DNA of 19,468 bases from the NCBI GenBank assembly GCA_026387165.1, contig JAPLMG010000094.1:1-19468 (forward strand), written 5' to 3'. The DNA is from Candidatus Omnitrophota bacterium. Its GTDB lineage: Bacteria > Omnitrophota > Gorgyraeia > 2-01-FULL-45-10. This document shows positions 13,202-19,468 of this stretch, piece after piece. The translations under genes were made by a program, and so were the position numbers. Each line of letters begins with the position of its first letter. Position 1 is the stretch's first letter. The notes beneath the pieces are model-generated. The model was not told the DNA's origin. It saw only the letters and a list, made by a program, of their open reading frames with translations, and did not search any database.

Positions 13202-14427
13202 AACGGTTTTTTTTAGCCGCCTGCGTAATATTTTTTGCGACGAGCGTATTCGCCTCTTCTGCCGATGAGCAGTTCCTCGATAGGCTCCAGTATGACGGCA
13301 TTCTCTATTTTGTAAAAGAATCAAATCCCGCAAACGGCCTCATCAAAGATAGCTCGCGGCTCGGCTCTCCATGCAGCGTGGCGGCGGCCGGTTTCGGGCT
13401 TACGGCGATATGCATCGGCGAATCCCGCGGCTGGATCGCTAAGGACGACGCATACTACCTGGCGCTCAAGATCCTGAAAACATTCCGTGATACCGTCCCA
13501 AATGAAAAAGGATTCTTCTATCACTTTCTCGATATGAGGACCGGACAGAGAGTATGGAGCTCAGAAGTCTCTTCTATAGATACGGCGCTATTTCTTGCGG
13601 GGGCATTATTTGCGGGAGAATATTTTAAAGGGACTGAGGCTGAAGCGCTGGCGCGCGGGATTTACGAGCGCGTCGACTGGCCCTGGATGCTTAACGGCAA
13701 ATCGGTCCTCTGTATGGGATGGAAGCCTGAGGAGGGTTTCTTACCGTATTATTGGGATTCCTATTCCGAGGCGATGATACTGTATGCGCTCGCCATAGGA
13801 TCTTCGACCCATCCTATCCCCCCGGAATGCTGGTCTGAATGGAAGCGGCCTGTCGATTCTTACAAGGAGCACAAACTTATCTACTGCACCACGGGAAGCA
13901 TATTCACATATCAGTATTCGCACGCGTGGATTGACTTCCGCGAACTCTACGAAGGCGATACCAACTATTTCAGCAATTCCGTCAGCGCCGTTAAAGCGAA
14001 CAGGCAGTTCTGTATCGATAATTCCGATACCTATAAGACGTACGGTGAAAATTCGTGGGGCTTGAGCGCCTGTCTGGGCCCCGAGGGATACAGGGGCTAT
14101 GGCGCCAAACCCGGAGATGCTTTTAATGACGGTACGATACCTCCCAGTGGGATCGCGGGATCAATGCCATTCGACCCCATAGCGTCCATGAACGGTTTAA
14201 AGAGGCTGTACGTTGAGCATAAGGATTTTCTCTACGGCAAATACGGCTTCAAAGACGCTTTTAATCTGGACAAGAACTGGTGGGCGGAGGAGTATCTCGG
14301 CATAGATGTCGGCATCACCGTCTTGATGATAGAGAATTACAGGTCGGGCCTTGTGTGGGGCAAATTCATGGAGTTAACAGCGATAAAAAAGTGGATATTG
14401 AGATGTTTCTCCAATAAAGTGATGTAA
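13198..14427 (+). CDS. Secreted glucoamylase-like protein (PF10091, GH144-like)
   Basis: This 409-residue protein has a clear signal peptide, probably cleaved after SVFA at about residue 19. The body matches the glucoamylase-like (alpha/alpha)6 family that includes GH144 endo-beta-1,2-glucanases. It starts with EQFLDRLQYDGILYFV and NPANGLIKD, then S-S-E123-VSSID128-TA, a WDSYSE191 segment, YQYSH242-AW-ID246-FR, E284-NSWGLSA and a FDPIASMNGL segment. Family members act on beta-1,2-glucan or related polymers, but the exact substrate here cannot be read from sequence. The ATG overlaps the stop of the HAMP gene (ATGA), so the two are translationally coupled. The last about 20 residues (KKWILRCFSNKVM) look like an unrelated basic tail. 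Confidence 0.85.
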   Translation: MKRFFLAACVIFFATSVFASSADEQFLDRLQYDGILYFVKESNPANGLIKDSSRLGSPCSVAAAGFGLTAICIGESRGWIAKDDAYYLALKILKTFRDTVPNEKGFFYHFLDMRTGQRVWSSEVSSIDTALFLAGALFAGEYFKGTEAEALARGIYERVDWPWMLNGKSVLCMGWKPEEGFLPYYWDSYSEAMILYALAIGSSTHPIPPECWSEWKRPVDSYKEHKLIYCTTGSIFTYQYSHAWIDFRELYEGDTNYFSNSVSAVKANRQFCIDNSDTYKTYGENSWGLSACLGPEGYRGYGAKPGDAFNDGTIPPSGIAGSMPFDPIASMNGLKRLYVEHKDFLYGKYGFKDAFNLDKNWWAEEYLGIDVGITVLMIENYRSGLVWGKFMELTAIKKWILRCFSNKVM

Positions 14428-14486
14428 CTCATTGTAAATACGATAGTTATGTAAAGCGTGAGTAAAAATAAAAGTAAGAAATGGCA

Positions 14487-14517
14487 TTGACAAAAGCCCA
14501 ACATATGGTAGTATAGT
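14487..14517 (+). promoter_or_regulatory. Promoter for the outer-membrane protein gene
   Basis: A perfect TTGACA lies at 14487-14492. TATAGT at 14512-14517 gives a 19-base spacer, and the motif repeats at 14517-14522. The start would fall at or within a few bases of the ATG at 14523, suggesting a leaderless or near-leaderless transcript. The 95-base gap after the glucoamylase-like gene shows no clear terminator. Confidence 0.5.
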
Positions 14518-14522
14518 ATAGT

Positions 14523-16160
14523 ATGTATGAACCCATACGAAACGGGTATAAGGGTCCTTTTGTCTTAATTAGCGTAATGGTTCTGCTATTGGTTGTTGCA
14601 TACAGCGATCATGCTAATGGCGCCGGCTTCAGGAGCGAAGATGAGCTTATTGAGGAGACCAGGGCAAAAGTTGAAAAACATTTGAATGGCGATCGGCAGG
14701 CATTTTCATCCGTAACTAAAGAAGAGAGCGTCCCTGAAGCGCCGAGAACAGTTAAAGAATCTCCCGTAATAAAAGCAGAATCTCCGCCCGCGAAAGAAGA
14801 GCCGGCGCCCGTAGTCGAAAATAAGCCCGTAACTATAAAAACTCCCGCAGTAGTACAAGCTCCGCCGCCGGTGGTAAAAAAAGAAAAGGCTCCCTCTGAT
14901 GTCATCACGATCGATCCCGAGAGCAGCTCTGTAACCGAGAGCGATAAAGAGGCCGTCGGTGAAGATGTCAAATTTGTCAGGGGTATAAAAGAGCCGGTGC
15001 AGGTCAAGCCGCTCGTGGAGCCCGTCCTGAAGAGGATGGATGTCAGTAAGATCGGGTCAAGCCCGTACTACGAGACTTACGAAGGGTTGAGGTTGTTAAA
15101 ATACTTCACTGTCGCTCAGCGGGTAGAGATATATCAGGAGGCCAGGCCGATAGACGCATATATAATGGATGCGTTCGCGATCAGGTACGGAGATTGGCCT
15201 CATCGTCCATGGAACATCAAGAGCGACTACAGGACCCAGCTCACACCGATATTCACCCGCGCATATGGAACCGAGATCACGATGAGCGACCCTAAAAATA
15301 AAGAAGGCCAGATCCGCTATACTCACGATTATCGCGAAATTTACAAGAACTATTTCCCAAAATGGCCGCAAATACAAAGAGAGATGTGGGACCAGAACGA
15401 AGTGCTCTTTATGCATTCCAAGCAGATAGAGCCGATTGGCTGGAACTACACTTCGAACTTAGGGTATAGATATTCTACCCTGAGCGACAAGGAAGCCCCG
15501 ACCGACATTTACAATTCTTATTACGAAATCAGACATACATATTTTGGCAGCCTGTCATTGGCGCCGAGTGAAAAATTAGAATGGTTCGGCCAGGCGGAAT
15601 ATTACAAGAGCCAGCACGTGAAATGTTCCTGGGCCTCCAGCCCGGATCATTTCCTGGGGAGAACCGAACTCAGGATAAAATCTAACGATATGAAGACGAT
15701 GTACGTGCCGTCATTCAGTTATTCAAAGGACTATTATTATCCTTTCGCGAGCACATATCAGAAGTACGAGATACAATTCAGAGTAGGCCGTGATTTTACA
15801 AAGCGATTCAGCGCGTCGAGCACGGTTAAATATGTGATGGGCTTAAGGGATGAGCCGGACCATGATAATGATTGGGGGCGGAGGGGACGTGAAAAGCACG
15901 GGTTCAAGGACAAGGCTTACGCCATTTCGCTGGAGAATAGATTCAGCTACAACGTATACGACAGGCTCTATTTGCAGGCAGGGCTTGATATTTCAAACGG
16001 CCTTAACTGGTCTATCTTCGATAATTTGGGCCTGCTGGGAGGCCTCGAGTATTACGCGCCCGGCATGATCAGGGTGGACTTCGGATGGAAAGGGAACTAC
16101 TATTACAACTTGCAGGACTTCCTCTCCTCCGTTTACTTTAAGTTCTACCTGTTTATGTAA
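14523..16160 (+). CDS. Probable outer-membrane beta-barrel protein with Pro/Glu-rich linker
   Basis: This 545-residue protein has a hydrophobic export signal at about residues 13-38. It is followed by a charged, helical-looking region and a linker rich in P, E, K and V (about 62-150), of the kind that spans periplasm or peptidoglycan. From about residue 185 the chain is rich in Tyr, Trp and alternating hydrophobic residues, typical of a transmembrane beta-barrel, and it ends in FKFYLFM, close to the aromatic C-terminal signature of barrel proteins. I do not recognise a named family. An in-frame TAG at 14514 fixes the ATG as the only good start, and no Shine-Dalgarno is present. The neighbours suggest a role in glycan uptake or display, which is inference. 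Confidence 0.7.
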   Translation: MYEPIRNGYKGPFVLISVMVLLLVVAYSDHANGAGFRSEDELIEETRAKVEKHLNGDRQAFSSVTKEESVPEAPRTVKESPVIKAESPPAKEEPAPVVENKPVTIKTPAVVQAPPPVVKKEKAPSDVITIDPESSSVTESDKEAVGEDVKFVRGIKEPVQVKPLVEPVLKRMDVSKIGSSPYYETYEGLRLLKYFTVAQRVEIYQEARPIDAYIMDAFAIRYGDWPHRPWNIKSDYRTQLTPIFTRAYGTEITMSDPKNKEGQIRYTHDYREIYKNYFPKWPQIQREMWDQNEVLFMHSKQIEPIGWNYTSNLGYRYSTLSDKEAPTDIYNSYYEIRHTYFGSLSLAPSEKLEWFGQAEYYKSQHVKCSWASSPDHFLGRTELRIKSNDMKTMYVPSFSYSKDYYYPFASTYQKYEIQFRVGRDFTKRFSASSTVKYVMGLRDEPDHDNDWGRRGREKHGFKDKAYAISLENRFSYNVYDRLYLQAGLDISNGLNWSIFDNLGLLGGLEYYAPGMIRVDFGWKGNYYYNLQDFLSSVYFKFYLFM

Positions 16161-16170
16161 AATCTCTTGA

Positions 16171-16283
16171 TAGACTCAGGATTTTATCCTGAGCCCTTCG
16201 GCAAAAGCTCAGGGCTCATCCCGAGCAAGGTCGAGGGGTGAGCAAGGCCTGCGTTAGTTTCAGGCCGCGTCGAAGGATAAAAG
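16171..16283. repeat. Palindromic repeat cluster, copy 2 of the TTCGACAGG-type family
   Basis: Four nested or adjacent hairpins were read by eye: CTCAGGAT (16175-16182) with ATCCTGAG (16186-16193); GAGCCCT (16191-16197) with AGGGCTC (16211-16217); CTCATCCC (16215-16222) with GGGGTGAG (16235-16242); GGCCTG (16246-16251) with CAGGCC (16261-16266). It fills nearly the whole gap between the barrel gene and the solute-binding gene. Its right edge (CGAAGGATAAAAGG) supplies the ribosome site of the next gene. Confidence 0.7.
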
Positions 16284-16291
16284 GTTTTAAT

Positions 16292-17671
16292 ATGCGATTT
16301 ATCAGATCTTCGATCTTTGTTTTAGTCATCTGTTCTTTAATAATGGTGAATTCAGGATGCTCAAGGAGTGCGTCGCCCAAAATTTCCGCGCCCGGCGGTA
16401 AAGGCGCGGTCGAGGTGAGAGTGGCATTCTGGGGTTCGCCCGATGAAGTTAACATAGTGACCGACACTATTAACACCTGGCAGAAGTCGCATCCCGAGAT
16501 AACGGTGAAGCTGGACCATACGCCATATCGCGGTTATGTCGATAAGCTGCTTACGAGGATCGCGGGACGCTCGGCTCCCGATATAATATGCACGGAAGTC
16601 GACCTCTTTGTCACGTTCCAGTCAAAGGATGTGCTGCTCGATTTAACGCCTTACGTGAAAGCCGACCCCGATCTTGATCTGAAGCAATTTTATCCGGAAA
16701 TAATAGATAGATTCACGGTTGACGGCAAGTTGTACGCGATTCCGAGGGACACGGCGCCTTTTGCCTGTGTCTACTACAACAAAAAGCTCTTTGACGAAGC
16801 GGGCGTTCCTTATCCGAAAGACGATTGGAACTTAGATGACCTGTTGGACAAGGCCCGGAAGCTCACAAAGACGGATAAGGACGGGCGAGTCACTCAATAC
16901 GGGTTCTACGCATGGGCGTGGCCGAACTTCATATACGCCTTTGGCGGAAGCATGGTAGATAGCGTCAGGGATCCGTCCAAGTGCGCGCTCGATTCCGCCG
17001 AATCGATCGCGGGTTTACAGTTCTATACGGAGCTGATAAACAAGTACAGAGTTCACCCGACCTCGACCGCTATGACGAACCTCGCTATGGGCGTTCAGGG
17101 AATGTTCATGACGGGTAGATTGGCGATGCTCTCTTCCGGAATTTGGGAGACGCCGGGCTTAAGGAAGATGGCGGATCTCGATTGGGACGTAGCGATGTTT
17201 CCCAAGGGGCCTACGGGCATAAGAGCTTTCGGGACGGGCGGCTCAGGCTACTGCATATTGAAGGAGACGAAGAATCCCGAGGCTGCTTTCGAGGTCATAA
17301 AGGCGCTTGCCGGCAGATCCGGCCAGACTATGCTGGCCGATACGGGACTTGCCCAGCCGGCCATAAAAGATATCGCTACTAGCGGGCATTGGGCGCTTGA
17401 CAATAAGCCGCCCAAGAATAAGTCGATGCTCGATGAAGCGATGAAATATGTTATCTATGAGCCTTTTCATCCCGCATGGAGAGAGGCCAAGGAGTTATAT
17501 ATAAATCCCGAACTTGATATGGTCTTCAGCGGGAAGAGAAGCGTGGAGGACGCGGTAAAAAACTTTACCGCCAAAGTGGACAGTCTGTTAAACCCTTCGA
17601 CAGGCTCAGGGTTTAATCCTGAGTTTACCGAAGGATTAAAAAATTCGGGGGAAAATAGAAAGGGGGAGTAG
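16292..17671 (+). CDS. Sugar-type ABC transporter solute-binding lipoprotein
   Basis: This 459-residue protein is of the extracellular solute-binding family 1 (MalE/UgpB-like). I start it at the ATG at 16292, with AAAAGG seven bases upstream. A longer frame from GTG at 16238 would only translate the upstream repeat. The N-terminus is a signal peptide ending in VNSGC at about residue 25, a likely though non-ideal lipobox. The rest is typical: VRVAFWGSPDE, WQKSHPEITVKL, PDIICTE, LLDLTPYV, GKLYAIPRDTAPFACVYYNKKLFDEAGVPYP, YGFYAWAWPN, FGTGGSGYCI. It would deliver an oligosaccharide to an inner-membrane permease not present in this window. The last about 25 residues (NPSTGSGFNPE onward) are translated repeat DNA. 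The stop is 2 bases before the next ATG. Confidence 0.88.
   Translation: MRFIRSSIFVLVICSLIMVNSGCSRSASPKISAPGGKGAVEVRVAFWGSPDEVNIVTDTINTWQKSHPEITVKLDHTPYRGYVDKLLTRIAGRSAPDIICTEVDLFVTFQSKDVLLDLTPYVKADPDLDLKQFYPEIIDRFTVDGKLYAIPRDTAPFACVYYNKKLFDEAGVPYPKDDWNLDDLLDKARKLTKTDKDGRVTQYGFYAWAWPNFIYAFGGSMVDSVRDPSKCALDSAESIAGLQFYTELINKYRVHPTSTAMTNLAMGVQGMFMTGRLAMLSSGIWETPGLRKMADLDWDVAMFPKGPTGIRAFGTGGSGYCILKETKNPEAAFEVIKALAGRSGQTMLADTGLAQPAIKDIATSGHWALDNKPPKNKSMLDEAMKYVIYEPFHPAWREAKELYINPELDMVFSGKRSVEDAVKNFTAKVDSLLNPSTGSGFNPEFTEGLKNSGENRKGE
17588..17639. repeat. Palindromic repeat, copy 3, inside the end of the solute-binding gene
   Basis: TTAAACCC (17588-17595) pairs with GGGTTTAA (17609-17616), CTCAGG (17605-17610) with CCTGAG (17618-17623) and TTAATCC (17613-17619) with GGATTAA (17633-17639). 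The central TTCGACAGGCTCAGG matches the family core. It lies in frame and forms most of the C-terminal tail of the solute-binding protein. Its hairpins may also affect mRNA between that gene and the next. Confidence 0.75.
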
Positions 17672-17673
17672 TT

Positions 17674-18282
17674 ATGTTCAAGAGAAGCATATGTATCGCG
17701 ATGATCGCTGTCTTACTGGCTGCATTCGCACCGGTCAGCTCTTTCGCGGAAGTAAAGTCGAGCTCGGGCGAGCTCATGGTAGCCGATTTTAATACCGGCG
17801 AAAAGCCCAGCAACATCGGGGGTGATTTCGGGTCGTGGAACAAAGATCCCGCGGACTTTACCCAGGGCTGCACTGAAGCCTTCGACAGCGCCAACAGGCA
17901 CGGCGACGCGGGGTTCGCGATGAAGCTCGAATACAGCGTAGATTCCAAGAACCCGGCGTATAACGGATTCTGGATGGCGCTTCCGAATATCGATGTCTCC
18001 GGATACGACAATCTGGCTTTCTGGGTGAAGGGCGACGCGAAGACGGGGTACACCACCGTATTCAAGGTCGAGCTCAAAAATGCCGGAAAGCAGGTAGGCC
18101 GTTACTATGTAACGAACGTCACCGATCAGTGGCAGGAAGCGGTCATACCCTTGTCTGAATTCAAAGGCTTGACGGATACCTCCAACCTGACAGAGTTCGT
18201 AGTAGTATTTGAAGACAGGATAGCTTCGAATAAGAAGGGCATTATTTACGTGGATGATGTCAGATTCGCGAAGAACAAATAG
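17674..18282 (+). CDS. Secreted single-domain carbohydrate-binding-like protein
   Basis: This 202-residue protein has a signal peptide (cleavage near SSFA-EV, residue 25) and a strong ribosome site, AGGGGGAG at 17661-17668, five bases before the ATG. The mature part is one beta-rich jelly-roll-like domain of the CBM11/CIA30 type: an N-terminal VADFN-TGEKPSNIGG strand, GFWMALPNIDVSGYDNLAFWVKGD in the middle, and WQEAVIPLSEF with IIYVDDVRF at the end. It has no catalytic domain. The downstream gene carries a clear paralogue of the same domain. It probably binds a polysaccharide at the cell surface or in the periplasm, inferred from fold and neighbours. It ends in tandem TAG TAG. Confidence 0.8.
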   Translation: MFKRSICIAMIAVLLAAFAPVSSFAEVKSSSGELMVADFNTGEKPSNIGGDFGSWNKDPADFTQGCTEAFDSANRHGDAGFAMKLEYSVDSKNPAYNGFWMALPNIDVSGYDNLAFWVKGDAKTGYTTVFKVELKNAGKQVGRYYVTNVTDQWQEAVIPLSEFKGLTDTSNLTEFVVVFEDRIASNKKGIIYVDDVRFAKNK

Positions 18283-18295
18283 TAGCTGAGTTTGA

Positions 18296-18388
18296 TGTTG
18301 TCATTGCTTCCCCCACACCCAGAAAGCTGGGTGTGGGGTCACAATGACGGTGTTTTTATCATTGTGACACAGCCTGAATGACGGCAAC
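18296..18388. repeat. Intergenic palindrome cluster, possible terminator
   Basis: A perfect 12-base inverted repeat with a 4-base loop (18311-18322, loop AAAG, 18327-18338) is flanked by TCATTG (18301-18306) and CAATGA (18342-18347). A second perfect 10-base inverted repeat, GTCACAATGA (18338-18347) with TCATTGTGAC (18359-18368), overlaps its right arm. The outer edges, TGTTGTCATT and AATGACGGCAACA, are also partly complementary. It resembles a miniature palindromic element and may end the transcript of the preceding gene, though no U-run follows the stem directly. Confidence 0.6.
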
Positions 18389-18412
18389 AATAAATTCTTT
18401 AGAGAAGGGCTT

Positions 18413-19246
18413 ATGAGAAAAATCTTATTTTTTTGCCTACTTTTCACCGCCTTTTTAAATAGATTATCCGGCGCCGAGGATGGCGCGGACTATAAATTCA
18501 TACCTCCGCTTGTCCTCTGCGATTATAACGATGAATCCACCATAAACAATCTCGGAGGCATTTCCGGAGGGGATGCCCAGCTTCCCGGCACGGCATATGC
18601 CGCGATAGTTTCAGATAACGGTTTCCGCCGCGGCGAATACGGCTCGGCCCTCAGGATAGATTATGATGTGCCGCTGCCGGGCGATTATTCTTTCTACTGG
18701 ATTAAGATGGGTAAGGAGCTGTACGGCAAGCCCGGCGTCACCGCAGCATTCGACGCGGGGCTCTATAACTATCTCTCTTTCTGGATAAAAGGGGACCCCG
18801 ATATTAAGAACGTGAAGATAGAAGTGCATCAGGATACCGATAATAACGGCATATTCGTATTCGGCAAAGACGCATCGGCCGTTGTATATACGGATCCGTA
18901 CATGAATGGCGCTGTGGATAAAGGCTGGAAGAAGGTGGTGATGCCTCTGGCGGATTTTACAGCGATAAAAGACTGGTCCAGGATAATCGAGATCGTCTTT
19001 GTCTTTGAGAATAAGAACGGCACACCGAAAGGCGCCTTATATTTGGACGATATGATCCTCGGCTACAGGCCCCCTCTTGTGCTGATATCGAAAGGCGTAA
19101 AGGAGATAGCCGCTCCCGTAGAATCATCGTTCAAGGTCAACGGAGTGAACTCCAAACAGTGCCTTACGTTCAAAGGCTCGAACACCCTGGCTATAAATAC
19201 CGAAAGCGTATACGACAATCCATATATCGAGAGCTTCAGATTTTAG
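18413..19246 (+). CDS. Secreted carbohydrate-binding-like protein, interrupted by in-frame TAG
   Basis: The frame encodes 277 residues up to TAG at 19244-19246. AGAAGGG ends three bases before the ATG. There is a signal peptide (MRKILFFCLLFTAFLNRLSGA), then a jelly-roll domain at about residues 28-220 that is clearly paralogous to the previous gene: VLCDYNDESTINNLGG, YNYLSFWIKGDPD, WKKVVMPLADF, ALYLDDM. From about residue 222 a fibronectin/Ig-like domain begins (PPLVLISKGVKEIAAP) and is cut by the stop in the middle of an ESFRF-stop-YSIDKGNTW string. The same frame stays open to the window edge. The intact ancestor was longer; see the continuation entry. Confidence 0.75.
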   Translation: MRKILFFCLLFTAFLNRLSGAEDGADYKFIPPLVLCDYNDESTINNLGGISGGDAQLPGTAYAAIVSDNGFRRGEYGSALRIDYDVPLPGDYSFYWIKMGKELYGKPGVTAAFDAGLYNYLSFWIKGDPDIKNVKIEVHQDTDNNGIFVFGKDASAVVYTDPYMNGAVDKGWKKVVMPLADFTAIKDWSRIIEIVFVFENKNGTPKGALYLDDMILGYRPPLVLISKGVKEIAAPVESSFKVNGVNSKQCLTFKGSNTLAINTESVYDNPYIESFRF

Positions 19247-19468
19247 TACAGCATCGATAAAGGCAATACCTGGAGGGCCATAGGGACCGATTATGATCTT
19301 TCAAAAAATACACACAATCTGAATTGGAATCCGGATAATTCGAGAGAGCTTTTACGTTATCAAATGAGAGCTGTTGCTTCCGATATCTGGGGCAATGATA
19401 AGGCGACCCGGGTCCTGATAGATTGCCCCGTACAGCCCATCACCGATGATGAATTTCTTGATATGGTC
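19247..19468 (+). pseudogene. In-frame continuation of the interrupted gene, runs off the window
   Basis: After the TAG, 74 codons remain open in the same frame. They complete the fibronectin/Ig-like domain (YSIDKGNTWRAIGTDYDL, YQMRAVASDIWGN) and then read PVQPITDDEFLDMV. That last string resembles the N-terminus of the glucoamylase-like protein at 13198 (ADEQFLDRLQ), hinting that a PF10091-type catalytic domain starts at the window edge. One base change (TAG to CAG, Gln) would restore the frame. The break may be a real mutation, a sequencing or assembly error, or readthrough. Confidence 0.6.

Noticed and set aside
16238..16291. GTG-initiated N-terminal extension of the solute-binding protein
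   Set aside because: It would only translate the palindromic repeat and would put a basic stretch ahead of the signal peptide. The ATG at 16292 has a ribosome site and a proper signal peptide.
19244..19246. TAG as a reassigned sense codon throughout the genome
   Set aside because: At least two other genes in the window end in TAG at sensible positions, one of them with tandem TAG TAG, and reading through them gives no conserved protein.

Overview
The window looks like chromosomal DNA from an uncultivated Gram-negative bacterium, most likely a member of Candidatus Omnitrophota (formerly OP3, PVC group). That assignment is inferred from the style of the genes, not from a marker gene. The clues are a single 2687-codon gene that strings together unrelated enzyme domains behind a signal peptide, enzyme fusions, an outer-membrane barrel protein, and clusters of palindromic repeats. 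All genes run on the + strand.

Region 1 (1-566) has no gene. It holds an extended -10 promoter, a structured leader, a cyclic-di-GMP-I (GEMM-I) type riboswitch whose 3' strand is shared with a strong intrinsic terminator, and a palindromic repeat. It leads straight into the giant gene.

Region 2 (567-8630) is the giant gene. In order, it encodes a signal peptide, an unknown domain, a degenerate RelA/SpoT-like nucleotidyltransferase domain, a B12-binding/radical SAM module, a 2H phosphoesterase, a Nudix domain, a second 2H phosphoesterase copy, a calcineurin-like phosphoesterase and an unknown C-terminal domain. Most of the recognisable domains act on nucleotides or phosphoesters. A gene controlled by a signal-nucleotide riboswitch that encodes nucleotide-handling domains is the most novel feature here.

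Region 3 (8701-14427) is a tightly overlapping three-gene unit: a fused phosphohexomutase/glucose-6-phosphate isomerase, a two-TM HAMP protein with no output domain, and a secreted glucoamylase-like (PF10091/GH144-like) protein.

Region 4 (14523-19468) continues the carbohydrate theme. It has its own promoter and encodes a probable outer-membrane beta-barrel protein with a Pro/Glu-rich linker, a sugar-type ABC solute-binding protein, and two paralogous secreted carbohydrate-binding-like proteins. The second of these is interrupted by an in-frame TAG, after which the frame stays open to the window edge. A working model is capture and cleavage of an extracellular glucan, import by an ABC transporter whose membrane parts are not in the window, and interconversion of the hexose phosphates by the fusion enzyme.

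Three palindromic repeats sharing a TTCGACAGG(C/T)TCAGG-like core lie at 462-540, 16171-16283 and 17588-17639. A different palindrome cluster lies at 18296-18388. I saw no tRNA, rRNA, CRISPR array or transposase.
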